DNA from: JAJXWB01 sp037044955 | GTDB lineage: Bacteria > Pseudomonadota > Alphaproteobacteria > Rhizobiales > Beijerinckiaceae | Direction of reading: 5' to 3' | Assembly (NCBI GenBank): GCA_037044955.1 | Contig: JBAOHX010000002.1 | Location: 186,001-250,000 of the forward strand | Length of the DNA: 64,000 nt | Shown: positions 37,952 through 48,258 of the stretch, one piece after another | How positions within the stretch are numbered: position 1 is the first letter of the stretch | Layout of the letters: each line of letters begins with the position of its first letter | Notes under the pieces: generated by a model | Told to the model about the DNA's origin: nothing | The model's input: only the letters and a program-made list of their open reading frames with translations | Database searches by the model: none | Position numbers and translations under genes: made by a program

Positions 37952-39553
37952 ATGCCGGTCATCGAAAGCAAGATCGACGTCAATTCCGACTCTTTCCGCG
38001 TCAATCGCGAGGAGATGCTGCGGCTGATCGACGAATTCCGCGGTCTCGAAAACAAGGTCCGCGAAACCGGCGAGACCAAGCGCGAGCTCTTCACCAAGCG
38101 CGGGCAGATCATGCCGCGCGAACGCCTCGCGCTGCTGCTCGATCCCGGCGCGCCCTGGCTCGAAATCTCGACGCTCGCCGGCCTGCGCATGCACGACGAA
38201 TTCGGCGGCGGCGGCATCATCGGCATCGGTTATGTGTCGGGCATCCGCTGCATGGTCATGGCGTCGGACAGCGCTTTCAAGGGCGGCACGTCGACGCCGA
38301 TGAGCGTGAAGAAGGGGCTGCGCTCGCAGCAGATGGCGCTGGAGAACAAGCTGCCGATGGTGCGGCTCGTGGAATCCGGCGGCGCCAATCTGCTGTTCCA
38401 GGCGGAGATGTTCGTGGAAGGCGGGCGCGGCTTCGCCAACCAGGCGCGCATGTCGGCGGCCGGCATCCCGCAGGTGACGGTGGTGCACGGTTCGTCCACC
38501 GCCGGCGGCGCCTATCTGCCGGGCCTTTCAGACTACAATATTCTCGTGCGCGGCAAGGCCAAGGTGTTTCTCGCCGGGCCGCCGCTGCTGCGCGCCGCCA
38601 CCGGCGAAATCGCCACCGACGAGGACCTCGGCGGCGCCGACATGCATGTGACGAAATCCGGCCTCGGCGAATATGTCGCGGAAGACGACGCCGACGGCAT
38701 CCGCATCGCGCGCGAAGTCATGGCCATGCTGCCGTGGAACGACCAGATTCAGAAGCTGGCGCCGCGCGACTACAAGGAGCCGCGCTATTCGCCGGAGGAA
38801 CTCGCGGGCGTCGTGCCGGTCGACTATCGCAAGCCGATCGACGTGCGCGAGGTGATCGCGCGCATCGTCGACGACAGCGAATATCTCGATTTCAAGGGCC
38901 TCTATGGCGTGCACACGGTGTGCGGCCACGGCGCGATCGAGGGGCATACGGTCGGCTTCATCGGCAACAACGGGCCGATCGACGCCGACGGCGCGACCAA
39001 GGCGGCGCAATTCATCCAGCTCTGCTGCCAGTCCAACATTCCGATCGTCTACCTGCAGAACACGACCGGCTACATGGTCGGCCGCGAGGCGGAGCAGGCG
39101 GGCATCATCAAGCACGGCTCGAAGATGATCCAGGCCGTGGCCAATTCCACGGTGCCGCAGATCACGCTGCACATCGGCGCCTCGTTCGGCGCCGGCAATT
39201 ACGGCATGTGCGGGCGCGGCTACGATCCGCGCTTCATCTTCGCCTGGCCGAACAATCGCATCGCCGTCATGGGGCCGGAGCAGGCCGCCAAGGTCATGTC
39301 GATCGTGACCGAGGGCAAGCTGAAGCGCGAAGGCAAACCGGTCGATCACGACAAGCTCGGGGCGATGGAAAAGGGCATCGCCGACCGGATGCAGGGCGAG
39401 ACGACGGCGCTCTACGCCACCGCGCGCCTGTGGGACGACGGATTGATCGATCCGCGCGATACGAGAAAGGTCCTGGCCTTCTGCCTGTCGATCTGCCGCG
39501 AGGCAGACATCAGGCCGCTGCGGCACACGACCTTCGGCGTCGCGCGCATGTGA
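37952..39553 (+). CDS. atuC: Acyl-CoA carboxylase carboxyltransferase (beta) subunit, geranyl-CoA carboxylase-like
   Basis: The 533-residue protein (MPVIESKIDVNSDSFRVNRE) is a biotin-dependent carboxyltransferase with MPRERLALLLDPG, the acyl-CoA oxyanion site GGANLLFQAEMF, HGSSTAGGAYLPGL and the biotin site LQNTTGYMVGREAEQ, GASFGAGNYGMCGRGYDPRF. QNTTGYMVG...EQAGIIKHGSK reads closer, from memory, to geranyl-CoA carboxylase AtuC than to methylcrotonyl-CoA carboxylase, which otherwise is the alternative. Together with the acyl-CoA dehydrogenase and the biotin subunit downstream it would carboxylate branched C10 acyl-CoAs of acyclic terpene breakdown. Confidence 0.72.
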   Translation: MPVIESKIDVNSDSFRVNREEMLRLIDEFRGLENKVRETGETKRELFTKRGQIMPRERLALLLDPGAPWLEISTLAGLRMHDEFGGGGIIGIGYVSGIRCMVMASDSAFKGGTSTPMSVKKGLRSQQMALENKLPMVRLVESGGANLLFQAEMFVEGGRGFANQARMSAAGIPQVTVVHGSSTAGGAYLPGLSDYNILVRGKAKVFLAGPPLLRAATGEIATDEDLGGADMHVTKSGLGEYVAEDDADGIRIAREVMAMLPWNDQIQKLAPRDYKEPRYSPEELAGVVPVDYRKPIDVREVIARIVDDSEYLDFKGLYGVHTVCGHGAIEGHTVGFIGNNGPIDADGATKAAQFIQLCCQSNIPIVYLQNTTGYMVGREAEQAGIIKHGSKMIQAVANSTVPQITLHIGASFGAGNYGMCGRGYDPRFIFAWPNNRIAVMGPEQAAKVMSIVTEGKLKREGKPVDHDKLGAMEKGIADRMQGETTALYATARLWDDGLIDPRDTRKVLAFCLSICREADIRPLRHTTFGVARM

Positions 39554-39563
39554 GGATGGACAG

Positions 39564-40738
<1,175 letters not shown>

Positions 40739-40742
<4 letters not shown>

Positions 40743-42718
40743 CCACTTTCTCCAAGATCCTCATCGCCAATCGCGGCGAGATCGCCTGCCGCGTCATGCG
40801 CACGGCGCGCGACATGGGCTATTCGACGGTCGCCGTCTATTCGGACGCCGACGCCGACGCGCTGCATGTGCGCCTGGCCGACGAAGCCGTCCGCATCGGG
40901 CCGCCGCCGGTTTCGGATTCCTACCTCAACGTGCAGGCGATCATCGACGCAGCCGGGCGCGCCGGCGCGGACGCGGTGCATCCGGGCTATGGCTTCCTGT
41001 CGGAGAATGACGGCTTCGCCGCCGCGTGCCAGGACGCGGGCCTCGTGTTCATCGGCCCGACGCCGGACGCGATCCGCGCGATGGGCAACAAGGCCGCGGC
41101 GAAGCGCCTGATGATCGAGGCCGGCGTGCCCTGCGTGCCGGGCTATCAGGGCGCCGACCAGAGCGATGACGTGCTCGCGAAGGAAGCGCAGCGCATCGGC
41201 TTGCCGATCATGGTGAAGGCGGCCGCCGGCGGCGGCGGGCGCGGCATGCGTCTCGTTTCTCGCGCGGAGGATTTCGCGGATGCGGTGTCGACCGCGCGCT
41301 CGGAGGCGCAGAACGCCTTCGGCTCCGGCGAACTCATTCTCGAAAAGGCGGTGGTCGACGCGCGCCATGTCGAGGTGCAGGTGTTCGGCGACTCGCACGG
41401 CCATGTCATTCATCTCGGCGAGCGCGATTGCTCGGCGCAGCGCCGGCATCAGAAGGTGATCGAGGAAGCGCCGTCTCCCGCGGTTTCGCCCGCGTTGCGC
41501 GAGAAAATGGGCGCGGCCGCGGTGGCGGCGGCGAAAGCGATCTCCTATCGCGGCGCGGGCACGGTCGAATTCCTGCTCGGGGCCGACGGCGAATTCTACT
41601 TCCTCGAGATGAACACGCGCCTGCAGGTCGAGCATCCCGTGACGGAAGAGATCACGGGTCTCGATCTCGTCGAATGGCAATTGCGCGTCGCGGCCGGCGA
41701 GCCGCTGCCGCTCCGCCAGGAAGACGTGCGTCTCGACGGCCATGCCATCGAGGTGCGCCTCTACGCGGAATCGCCGGAAAAGAACTTCCTGCCGCAGAGC
41801 GGGACGGTTTTCCTGTGGGCGCCGGCGTCCGGCGAGGGCGTGCGCGTCGACCACGGCATCCGCTCGGGCCAGGAGATTTCGCCCTTCTACGATCCGATGA
41901 TCGCCAAGGTCATCGCGCACGGGCGGACCCGCGAAGAGGCGCGGCGGCGTCTGGTGCGCGCGCTGCGGGAAACGGTTCTGTTCGGCCTGCCGAACAACAA
42001 GGCGTTTCTTGTCGCGCTGCTGAACCATGCGGTGTTTGCGAAGGGCGAGACGACGACGGGCTTCATTCCCACGCATTTCGCGGCCGACAGCGCGGCCATG
42101 GCCGAGAAGCAGCCGTCTGCGCGCCTGCTCGCGCTGGCTTCGGCGCTGCTCTACGAGCGCAGCGCGCGTCGGCTTGCGCCGCTCGTGTCGAGCTGGGATT
42201 CCTCCGGCGTCTTCTCCAAGCCGCTGAAACTCGCCATCGGCGAAAAGGAAACGCCGGTGTCGCTCACCGCGCGCTCGGATTCGGCCTATTCCGTCGCGGT
42301 CGCGGGTGAAACGGTCGATCTCGAGATCATGTGGCGCGATCAGGCGAGCGTGCGCTACGCCATCGGCGGCGTGCAGGCTTCGGGGTCTTACGCCTTCGAC
42401 GGCGCCACGCTGCATCTGGAGACGGACGGCGAGCAACTGACGACGCGCGAGACGTCGCACGAGATCAAGAGCGCGGCCGACCGTGACGGCGGCGCGCGCC
42501 TCGTCGCGCCGATGAACGGGCGCATCGTCGCCGTTCTGGCGCAGGCGGGCGAGGCCGTGAAGAAGGGCCAGCGCATCGTCATTCTCGAAGCGATGAAGAT
42601 GCAGCACGAGATCGTCGCCGGCCGCGACGGCGTATTGGAGGCGGTCTCGGTGAAGGAAGGCGATCAGGTCGCCACGCGCCACGTGCTGGCGACGCTGGCG
42701 GCGGAGCAAGCGGGCTAG
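40739..42718 (+). CDS. atuF: Acyl-CoA carboxylase biotin carboxylase/carrier (alpha) subunit
   Basis: This 659-residue subunit starts with GTG at 40739 (MTTFSKILIANRGEIACRVM), overlapping the dehydrogenase stop. Biotin carboxylase occupies about residues 1-450 (KAAAGGGGRGMR ATP loop, HLGERDCSAQRRHQK, EFYFLEMNTRLQVEHPVTE). The BCCP domain at the end carries the biotin Lys620 in EAMKMQH. It carboxylates its own biotin with ATP and bicarbonate and hands the group to the beta subunit at 37952. Biotin subunits of MCC, PCC and GCC are alike, so the substrate is taken from the partner gene. Confidence 0.8.
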
Positions 42719-42725
42719 GCAAACT

Positions 42726-42804
42726 GTCATGCCCGCGCAGGCGGGCATCCCGTGCGGCGATAGCGCCGATGTGTTTTCTGGAGCCCCGCTTTCGCGGGGA
42801 TGAC
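42726..42804. repeat. Paired inverted REP-like palindromes
   Basis: GTCATGCCCGCGCAGGCGGG (from 42726) is one unit; the other, inverted, is CCCCGCTTTCGCGGGGATGAC (ending 42804). The two stems differ in sequence and the second matches the unit found after pth. They lie in the gap between atuF and the next acyl-CoA dehydrogenase. Confidence 0.75.
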
Positions 42805-42825
42805 GTTCGCGTTGCGGAGCGACCG

Positions 42826-43971
42826 ATGACAACGACCAAGAGCCTCTACTACGACGAAAGCCACGAAGCCTTTCGCGAAACCGTGCGCCGCTTCGTCGAC
42901 AAGGAGATCGCGCCTTTCGTCGACGAATGGGACGAGGCTGGGACCTTTCCGCGCGAGCTTTACAAGAAGGCGGCGGACGTCGGCATCCTCGGCCTCGGCT
43001 ATCCCGAGGAATACGGCGGCTCGCCCTGCGATCAGTTTCACCGCATCGTGCTGTCGCAGGAAATGGCGCGCGCGGCCTGCGGCGGCGTGTCGGCGAGCCT
43101 GAACAGCCATACGATCGGCTCGCCGCCGATCCTCGCCGTCGGGCCCGCCGCGATGAAGAAGCGCGTGCTGCCGCAGGTGCTCGCCGGCGAGAAGATTTCC
43201 GCGCTCGCCATCACCGAGCCGTCTGGCGGCTCGGATGTCGCGCAACTCAAGACGACCGCGCGGCGCGAAGGCGATCACTACATCGTCAACGGCTCGAAGA
43301 TGTTCATCACGTCGGGGGTTCGCGCGGACTTCTACACCGTGGCGGTGCGCACAGGCGGGCCGGGCGCGGGCGGCGTGTCGCTGCTGCTGATCGAGCGCGG
43401 CATGCCGGGCTTCACGCAGCAGCCGCTGAAGAAGATGGGCTGGTGGGCGAGCGACACCGCGCAATTGTTCTTCGACGACGTGAAGGTTCCGGTCGAGAAC
43501 CTGATCGGCGAGGAGAACAAGGGCTTTCGCTATGTGATGCTCAACTTCAATTCCGAGCGGCTCGGCATGGCGGCCTCCTGCACGGCGTTTTCGCGCGTGT
43601 GCCTGGAGGAGGCGATCTCTTGGGCGCGCGAGCGCAAGGCGTTTGGTGGGCGACTGGCGGACCAGCAGGTGGTGCGCCACAAGATCGTCGACATGGCGAT
43701 GCGCGTGAACGCGACGCAGGCCTGGCTCGAGCAGCTCGCCTGGCGCGTGCAGCAGGGCGAGAGCCCGGCTGCCGAAATCGCCATGCTGAAGAACCAGGCG
43801 ACGCAGACGATGGCGTTCTGCGCGTCGGAAGGCGTGCAGATTCACGGCGGCATGGGCTTCATGCGCGGCACGAAGGTCGAGCGCATCTATCGCGAGGTGA
43901 AGGTCAACGCCATCGGCGGCGGGGCGGAAGAAATCATGAAGGACCTCGCCGCGCGGCAGATGGGGCTCTGA
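42826..43971 (+). CDS. Acyl-CoA dehydrogenase
   Basis: The 381-residue enzyme (start MTTTKSLYYDESHEAFRETV) shows ALAITEPSGGSDVAQLKTTA, MFITSGVRADFYTVAVRTGG, GWWASDTAQLFFDDVKVPVE, RKAFGGRLADQQ and IHGGMGFMRGTKVERIYREV, with the region that carries the catalytic Glu in many family members (GGGAEEIMKDLAAR). It is a FAD-dependent short- or branched-chain acyl-CoA dehydrogenase. It follows the carboxylase operon by about 100 bases with a repeat between, so it may be co-regulated with the atu-like genes. Confidence 0.88.
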   Translation: MTTTKSLYYDESHEAFRETVRRFVDKEIAPFVDEWDEAGTFPRELYKKAADVGILGLGYPEEYGGSPCDQFHRIVLSQEMARAACGGVSASLNSHTIGSPPILAVGPAAMKKRVLPQVLAGEKISALAITEPSGGSDVAQLKTTARREGDHYIVNGSKMFITSGVRADFYTVAVRTGGPGAGGVSLLLIERGMPGFTQQPLKKMGWWASDTAQLFFDDVKVPVENLIGEENKGFRYVMLNFNSERLGMAASCTAFSRVCLEEAISWARERKAFGGRLADQQVVRHKIVDMAMRVNATQAWLEQLAWRVQQGESPAAEIAMLKNQATQTMAFCASEGVQIHGGMGFMRGTKVERIYREVKVNAIGGGAEEIMKDLAARQMGL

Positions 43972-44100
43972 CGCACGGCGCAGACTGCGGTGTCGCTGGC
44001 AGCGAAAGCGTCGCCTTTCAGCGGGTTGCGTTGATATCAACCCCGTGTGCATCATCCAGAAGTGGCCCGCGGACATCGCGCGCCGCTGCTGGAGTTCGGC

Positions 44101-45300
44101 ATGCCTCGATATCGCTGGATGATCGTTGTCGCGGGCGGCCTTCTCGGCTGCGTGGCGGCCGGCACGATGTTCGCGCTCGCCGTATTCCTCCAGCCGATGG
44201 CGGACGCCGCAGGCTGGTCGCGCGCTGGCATATCCAGCGCCATGACGATCAACTTTCTCGTGATGGGGCCGGCGGGATTTTTCTGGGGCGCGTTGTCGGA
44301 CCGGGTCGGACCGCGGCCGGTGCTGCTTGCCGGGTCCATCCTGCTCGGCCTCGGCGCCGTGCTCGCAAGCCGGGCTTCGAGCCTGCTCGCCTTCCAGATC
44401 ATCTATGGCGTGCTGATCGGCGCCGGGGTCGGCGCGATCTTCGCGCCGATCATGGCGACGGTGACGGGCTGGTTCGACACGCAGCGCAGCCTTGCCGTAT
44501 CGCTCGTGTCGGCCGGCATGGGCATGGCGCCGATGACGCTCTCGCCCTTCTCGCGCTGGCTGATTTCCAGCTACGACTGGCGCACGTCGCTCATGATCGT
44601 CGGCGTCGTCGCATGGGTCCTGATGATTCCGGCCGCGCTGCTGGTTCGCAGGGCGCCGGCGCATGACGCCGCAGATGCGGCGGATGCGCCCGCCGCCGGC
44701 ATGACGATGCGCGAGGCGCTGCGCACGCCGCAATTCATCGTGCTCGCGCTTACCTATTTCTGCTGCTGCGCGACGCATGCCGGCCCGATCTTTCACACGG
44801 TCAGCTATGCGATCGCCTGCGGCATCGCGCCGATGGCGGCCGTGTCGATCTACAGCCTCGAAGGGCTCGCGGGCCTGGGCGGCCGACTGATCTTCGGGCT
44901 CGCAGGCGACCGGTTCGGCGCCAAGCCAAGTCTTGTCGTGGGTCTCGTGATCCAGGCCTGCGCGGCAGGCGCCTATTTCTTCGCAGGCCGCCTCGGCGAC
45001 TTCTACGCGATCGCCGCCATTTTCGGCATGGCCTATGGCGGCGTCATGCCGCTCTACGCCGTGCTCATCCGCGAGAATTTTCCCATGCGCATCATGGGCG
45101 GCGTAATGGGGGCGGCGACGATGGTCTCATCGCTCGGCATGGCGGCGGGCCCGCTTGCCGGCGGGTGGATCTACGACGTCTACGGCAGCTATGCGTGGCT
45201 CTATGTCGGTTCGTTCGGCATCGGCTGGGGCGCGGTGGCGATCGCGCTCCTGTTCCGGCCCGCACTTGTCAGGGCGTCGCCGCGGCCCGCAACAGCCTGA
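44101..45300 (+). CDS. MFS transporter (oxalate/formate antiporter-like)
   Basis: The 399-residue protein (MPRYRWMIVVAGGLLGCVAA) has about 12 hydrophobic helices split by a loop (RRAPAHDAADAADAPAAG). The family loop appears as GALSDRVGPRPVLLAG and again as FGLAGDRFGAKPSLVVG. GTMFALAVFLQPMADAAGWS and the shape match the OFA/MCT-like subgroup that carries small carboxylates. As the last member of the run after the acyl-CoA genes, it could import or export an organic acid, but the substrate is not visible in the sequence. Confidence 0.85.
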   Translation: MPRYRWMIVVAGGLLGCVAAGTMFALAVFLQPMADAAGWSRAGISSAMTINFLVMGPAGFFWGALSDRVGPRPVLLAGSILLGLGAVLASRASSLLAFQIIYGVLIGAGVGAIFAPIMATVTGWFDTQRSLAVSLVSAGMGMAPMTLSPFSRWLISSYDWRTSLMIVGVVAWVLMIPAALLVRRAPAHDAADAADAPAAGMTMREALRTPQFIVLALTYFCCCATHAGPIFHTVSYAIACGIAPMAAVSIYSLEGLAGLGGRLIFGLAGDRFGAKPSLVVGLVIQACAAGAYFFAGRLGDFYAIAAIFGMAYGGVMPLYAVLIRENFPMRIMGGVMGAATMVSSLGMAAGPLAGGWIYDVYGSYAWLYVGSFGIGWGAVAIALLFRPALVRASPRPATA

Positions 45301-45331
45301 CGTTTCCACCTGCGGCGTCTATATCTATCCG

Positions 45332-45571
45332 ATGCAGGTTCCGGACTGGATAAAGCATCCGAAATGGAAATGGCTCAGGCCGCCGGTCGGCGTCGCGCTG
45401 GTCGTGATGGGTCTGTTCGGTTTCCTGCCCGTGCTCGGCTTCTGGATGATCCCGCTCGGCCTTGCCGTGCTCGCGGTCGATTTTCCCGCAGCGGAGAGAG
45501 CGCTGGACTGGTTGATGGACAAGTGGCGGTCGGTCGAAGCGGTTTGGCGCGCATGGCGCGCGAAAAAGTGA
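45332..45571 (+). CDS. Small two-helix membrane protein
   Basis: The 79-residue protein (MQVPDWIKHPKWKWLRPPVG) has two close hydrophobic segments, VGVALVVMGLFGFLPVLG and FWMIPLGLAVLAVDFP, and a basic, Trp-rich amphipathic tail (LMDKWRSVEAVWRAWRAKK). It starts 31 bases after the MFS gene. It may be an accessory of the transporter or unrelated. No family is recognised with confidence. Confidence 0.62.
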   Translation: MQVPDWIKHPKWKWLRPPVGVALVVMGLFGFLPVLGFWMIPLGLAVLAVDFPAAERALDWLMDKWRSVEAVWRAWRAKK

Positions 45572-45595
45572 GCGTGGACCGCGAGGCTCACAAAG

Positions 45596-46030
45596 TCACT
45601 CGATCACCTTCCATATACCGTTCGCCGCCATCACCGGCCGCCCGTTCACCTTGAGCACGCCGCGCAAGAAAATGACGGTCTTGGCCGCGCGCACGATCTC
45701 CGTGTCGCATTCCACGAAGTCGCCGTGCCTCACCGCGGCGAGAAACTGGTTTTCGAGTTGCATGGTCACGCATTTGCGCCGGCCGGCGGCTTCCCAGGCG
45801 ACGAAGCCGATGGCGTGATCGGCGAAGGTCATGAGCATGCCGCCATGCACCGCGCCCTGCCGGTTCTCGTGCTTTTCCTCCGCGAGAAAGGCGTAGCGCC
45901 AGCTTTCGCCGTCGCGTTTCGCCCATATCGGCCCGACGAGCGAGGAAAAGCCCGGGCCCTTCATCGTCTTCCAGCCGTGCGCGGCCGGATCGAATGTTTG
46001 CGTATCGGCTATCGTCGCCTGTTCGCCCAT
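45596..46030 (-). CDS. PaaI-like hotdog thioesterase
   Basis: The 144-residue protein (start MGEQATIADTQTFDPAAHGW) has the hotdog-fold core: FLAEEKHENRQGAVHGGMLM, TFADHAIGFVAWEAAGRRKC and VTMQLENQFLAAVRHGDFVE. The HGG with a following Asp in FADHA is the usual arrangement in PaaI-type acyl-CoA thioesterases. It is a plausible salvage enzyme for dead-end acyl-CoA of the neighbouring pathway, but substrate is unproven. It is convergent with the small membrane protein gene. Confidence 0.85.
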   Translation of the reverse strand: MGEQATIADTQTFDPAAHGWKTMKGPGFSSLVGPIWAKRDGESWRYAFLAEEKHENRQGAVHGGMLMTFADHAIGFVAWEAAGRRKCVTMQLENQFLAAVRHGDFVECDTEIVRAAKTVIFLRGVLKVNGRPVMAANGIWKVIE

Positions 46031-46121
46031 GTGTCCTGGTCCAGCAAGAAATGTCGCCTGGGGTTCTAGAGCGCGGCGCCGGAAAGTGGAAGCCGGTTCG
46101 ACGCCGGTCAGCCTTGCTGTT

Positions 46122-47033
46122 TCAGGCCTCGGTCGGGAGGAAGTCGGCGCGGTTGGCGACGATGAATTCCTGCATGGCGCTGACGGCGGGCAGGGGGCGG
46201 CGGTCGAGGCGGCGCATGACATACCAGGTGCGCACGACGGGCAGGCCGCGCACGTCGAGCTTGACGAGGCGCCCGTCGGCAAGCTCCGCCGCCACCGTAT
46301 GCGCCGAGATGAAGGCGACGCCGAGGCCGGCCATCACGGCCTGTTTGATCGTTTCGTTGGAATCGATCTCGAGGCCGAAGTGCGGCGTGACGCCCGCCTG
46401 CTCCAGAAAACGCTCCATCAGATTGCGCGTGCCGGAGGCGGGCTCGCGCACGACGAAGGTCTCGTCCGTCAGCAAGGCCGGGTCGAACCGGCGGCGGCGC
46501 GCAAGGCGATGGCCGGGTTCTGCGACGATGAGATGCGGATGGTCGCCGATCGGGTCGGCCGCGCAGCTCTGGTCGTCGGGCGGTCGGCCCATGATGGCGA
46601 TGTCGATGGAGAAATCGCGGAGCGCCTGCAGCATCTGCTCGCGGTTGCCGACGGTGATCGAGACCTTCACGCCGGGATGGGTTCGCGCGAAGGCGCCGAC
46701 CATGCGCGGCGCGAAATATTTGGCGGTCGACACCAGGCCGACGCTGACGCGGCCTGCGACACCTCCGCGCAGGGTCTCGAGCGTCGTCTCCAATTCGTCG
46801 ATGGCCGCGTCCACCGCCTGACCGGCGCGCAGGGCCTCTCGGCCTGCCGCCGTGAGCACGAACCTGTCGCCCGCCCGTTCGAGCAGCGGCAGGCCGGCGA
46901 TCTGCTCGAACTGCTTGATCTGCATGGAGATCGCAGGGGCCGTGACGAACAGTTCGCGCGCCGCCGCCGTCACCGAGCCGGTGTCGGATACCGCCCTGAG
47001 GGCGCGCAACTGCTTGAGGGTGACGCCGCGCAT
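46122..47033 (-). CDS. cbbR: LysR family regulator, CbbR-like
   Basis: The 303-residue protein (MRGVTLKQLRALRAVSDTGS) begins with a winged helix-turn-helix (VTAAARELFVTAPAISMQIK) and has the CbbR-like effector domain: VSVGLVSTAKYFAPRMVGAF, IAIMGRPPDDQSCAADPIGD and HLIVAEPGHRLA. This phrasing is typical of CbbR, the regulator of Calvin-cycle genes that senses metabolites such as phosphoenolpyruvate or NADPH depending on the species. It is divergent from cbbF with a 134-base gap containing two LysR-type sites. Confidence 0.88.
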   Translation of the reverse strand: MRGVTLKQLRALRAVSDTGSVTAAARELFVTAPAISMQIKQFEQIAGLPLLERAGDRFVLTAAGREALRAGQAVDAAIDELETTLETLRGGVAGRVSVGLVSTAKYFAPRMVGAFARTHPGVKVSITVGNREQMLQALRDFSIDIAIMGRPPDDQSCAADPIGDHPHLIVAEPGHRLARRRRFDPALLTDETFVVREPASGTRNLMERFLEQAGVTPHFGLEIDSNETIKQAVMAGLGVAFISAHTVAAELADGRLVKLDVRGLPVVRTWYVMRRLDRRPLPAVSAMQEFIVANRADFLPTEA

Positions 47034-47044
47034 GATCGGCCTGT

Positions 47045-47088
47045 TTCAGAAAATCTGAATATGGGTTGCAGATAATTCAAATATTCTG
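47045..47088. promoter_or_regulatory. Two LysR/CbbR-type binding sites upstream of cbbF
   Basis: TTCAGA-AAA-TCTGAA (47045-47059) is a perfect inverted repeat containing the LysR T-N11-A signature (T47046, A47058). A second, looser repeat, CAGA...TCTG (47069-47088), lies ten bases on. Both sit 80-120 bases before the cbbF ATG, as for CbbR recognition and activation sites. Confidence 0.65.
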
Positions 47089-47167
47089 TCCCGGCAAGGT
47101 CAGCGACACTTCTTGCGTTCGGGTTCGTGTCCCCCCGCGGTTGTCCAGAGATCAGGAGCAAGCCCCC

Positions 47168-48184
47168 ATGAACCTGCATGCCTATCTCAATGCCTGGGCC
47201 AACGGGCGGCCGGTCGAAACCGCCGTCGCGACGACGATCGGGCGACTGGCGGAAGCCGCCTACAAGCTCGGCGAGGCGGTCGGGCGCGGGCCGCTGGCCG
47301 ACGACATGCACGAACTCATCGCCCATCACGCCGACGGCGACGCGCAGCGCCGCCTCGACATTCTGGCGGAAGAGACGGTGATCGACCGGATGCGCCATGC
47401 GCCGGTGCGCTATCTCGCCTCGGAGGAGAGCGAATTGGCGATCGACGTCGTGCCGGGCTCGCCGGTCGCGGTCGCGGTCGATCCGCTCGACGGCTCCACC
47501 AATATCGACGCCAATGCGCCGGTCGGCCTGATCTTCTCGATCCTGCCGGCGCTCGATTCGGCGGCGGCGACCTTCCGCCAGCCCGGCCGGATGCAGCTTG
47601 CCGCGGGTTTCTTCATCTTCGGCCCGCATACGAGCCTCATGCTGACGCTGGGCGACGGCGTCGCCGTCTTCACGCTCGACCGCACGGAGCAGCGGTTCAT
47701 TCTGGCGCGCGCGAAAGTGACGACGCCGCGCGCCTCGCGCGAATATGCAGTCAACGGCTCGAATGCGCGCTTCTGGAGCGACAGCGTGCGCTCCTATGTC
47801 GAGGAGCTGATCGCCGGCGCCGACGGTCCGCGCGCGCTCGACTTCAATACGCGCTGGGTGGGCGCGCTCTGCGGCGAGGCCTATCGCATCATCTCGCGCG
47901 GCGGCCTCTACCTCTATCCCGGCGGCACGCGGCGCGGCCAGGTGCGCGGGCGGCTGCGGTTGCTCTACGAGGCCAATCCCATCGCCTTTCTGGTCGAGCA
48001 GGCCGGCGGCGAGGCGACGAACGGCGACCGCCCGATTCTCGACATCACGCCCGACAGCCTGCACGTGCACACGCCGCTGATCTTCGGCTCGCGCGACGAG
48101 GTCGAGCGTTTTCTCGGCCATGTCGCCCCGGCAAATATCGCCGACTATCGCAGCGGCGCGGCGCAGACGGCCATGCGCATGTAA
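47168..48184 (+). CDS. cbbF: Fructose-1,6-bisphosphatase class 1 (Calvin-cycle type)
   Basis: The 338-residue enzyme (MNLHAYLNAWANGRPVETAV) has the metal-binding motif VAVDPLDGSTNIDANAPVG, the Glu pair in LASEESELAID, and substrate residues in EYAVNGSNARFW, RWVGALCGEAYRIISRGGLY and LYEANPIAFLVEQAGGEATN. It hydrolyses fructose-1,6-bisphosphate (and often sedoheptulose-1,7-bisphosphate) with Mg2+. The CbbR gene faces it, as in cbb operons, but the next gene is a phosphotransacylase rather than cbbP or cbbT, so this is only a fragment of a cbb operon. Gluconeogenesis is the other use. Confidence 0.93.
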   Translation: MNLHAYLNAWANGRPVETAVATTIGRLAEAAYKLGEAVGRGPLADDMHELIAHHADGDAQRRLDILAEETVIDRMRHAPVRYLASEESELAIDVVPGSPVAVAVDPLDGSTNIDANAPVGLIFSILPALDSAAATFRQPGRMQLAAGFFIFGPHTSLMLTLGDGVAVFTLDRTEQRFILARAKVTTPRASREYAVNGSNARFWSDSVRSYVEELIAGADGPRALDFNTRWVGALCGEAYRIISRGGLYLYPGGTRRGQVRGRLRLLYEANPIAFLVEQAGGEATNGDRPILDITPDSLHVHTPLIFGSRDEVERFLGHVAPANIADYRSGAAQTAMRM

Positions 48185-48258
48185 TCAGGCGTCTTTCGCC
48201 TTAGTCATTGCGCAATGGCGGACAATGTGGTTTCGGGGGCGCGCAACCCGGAGCACAA

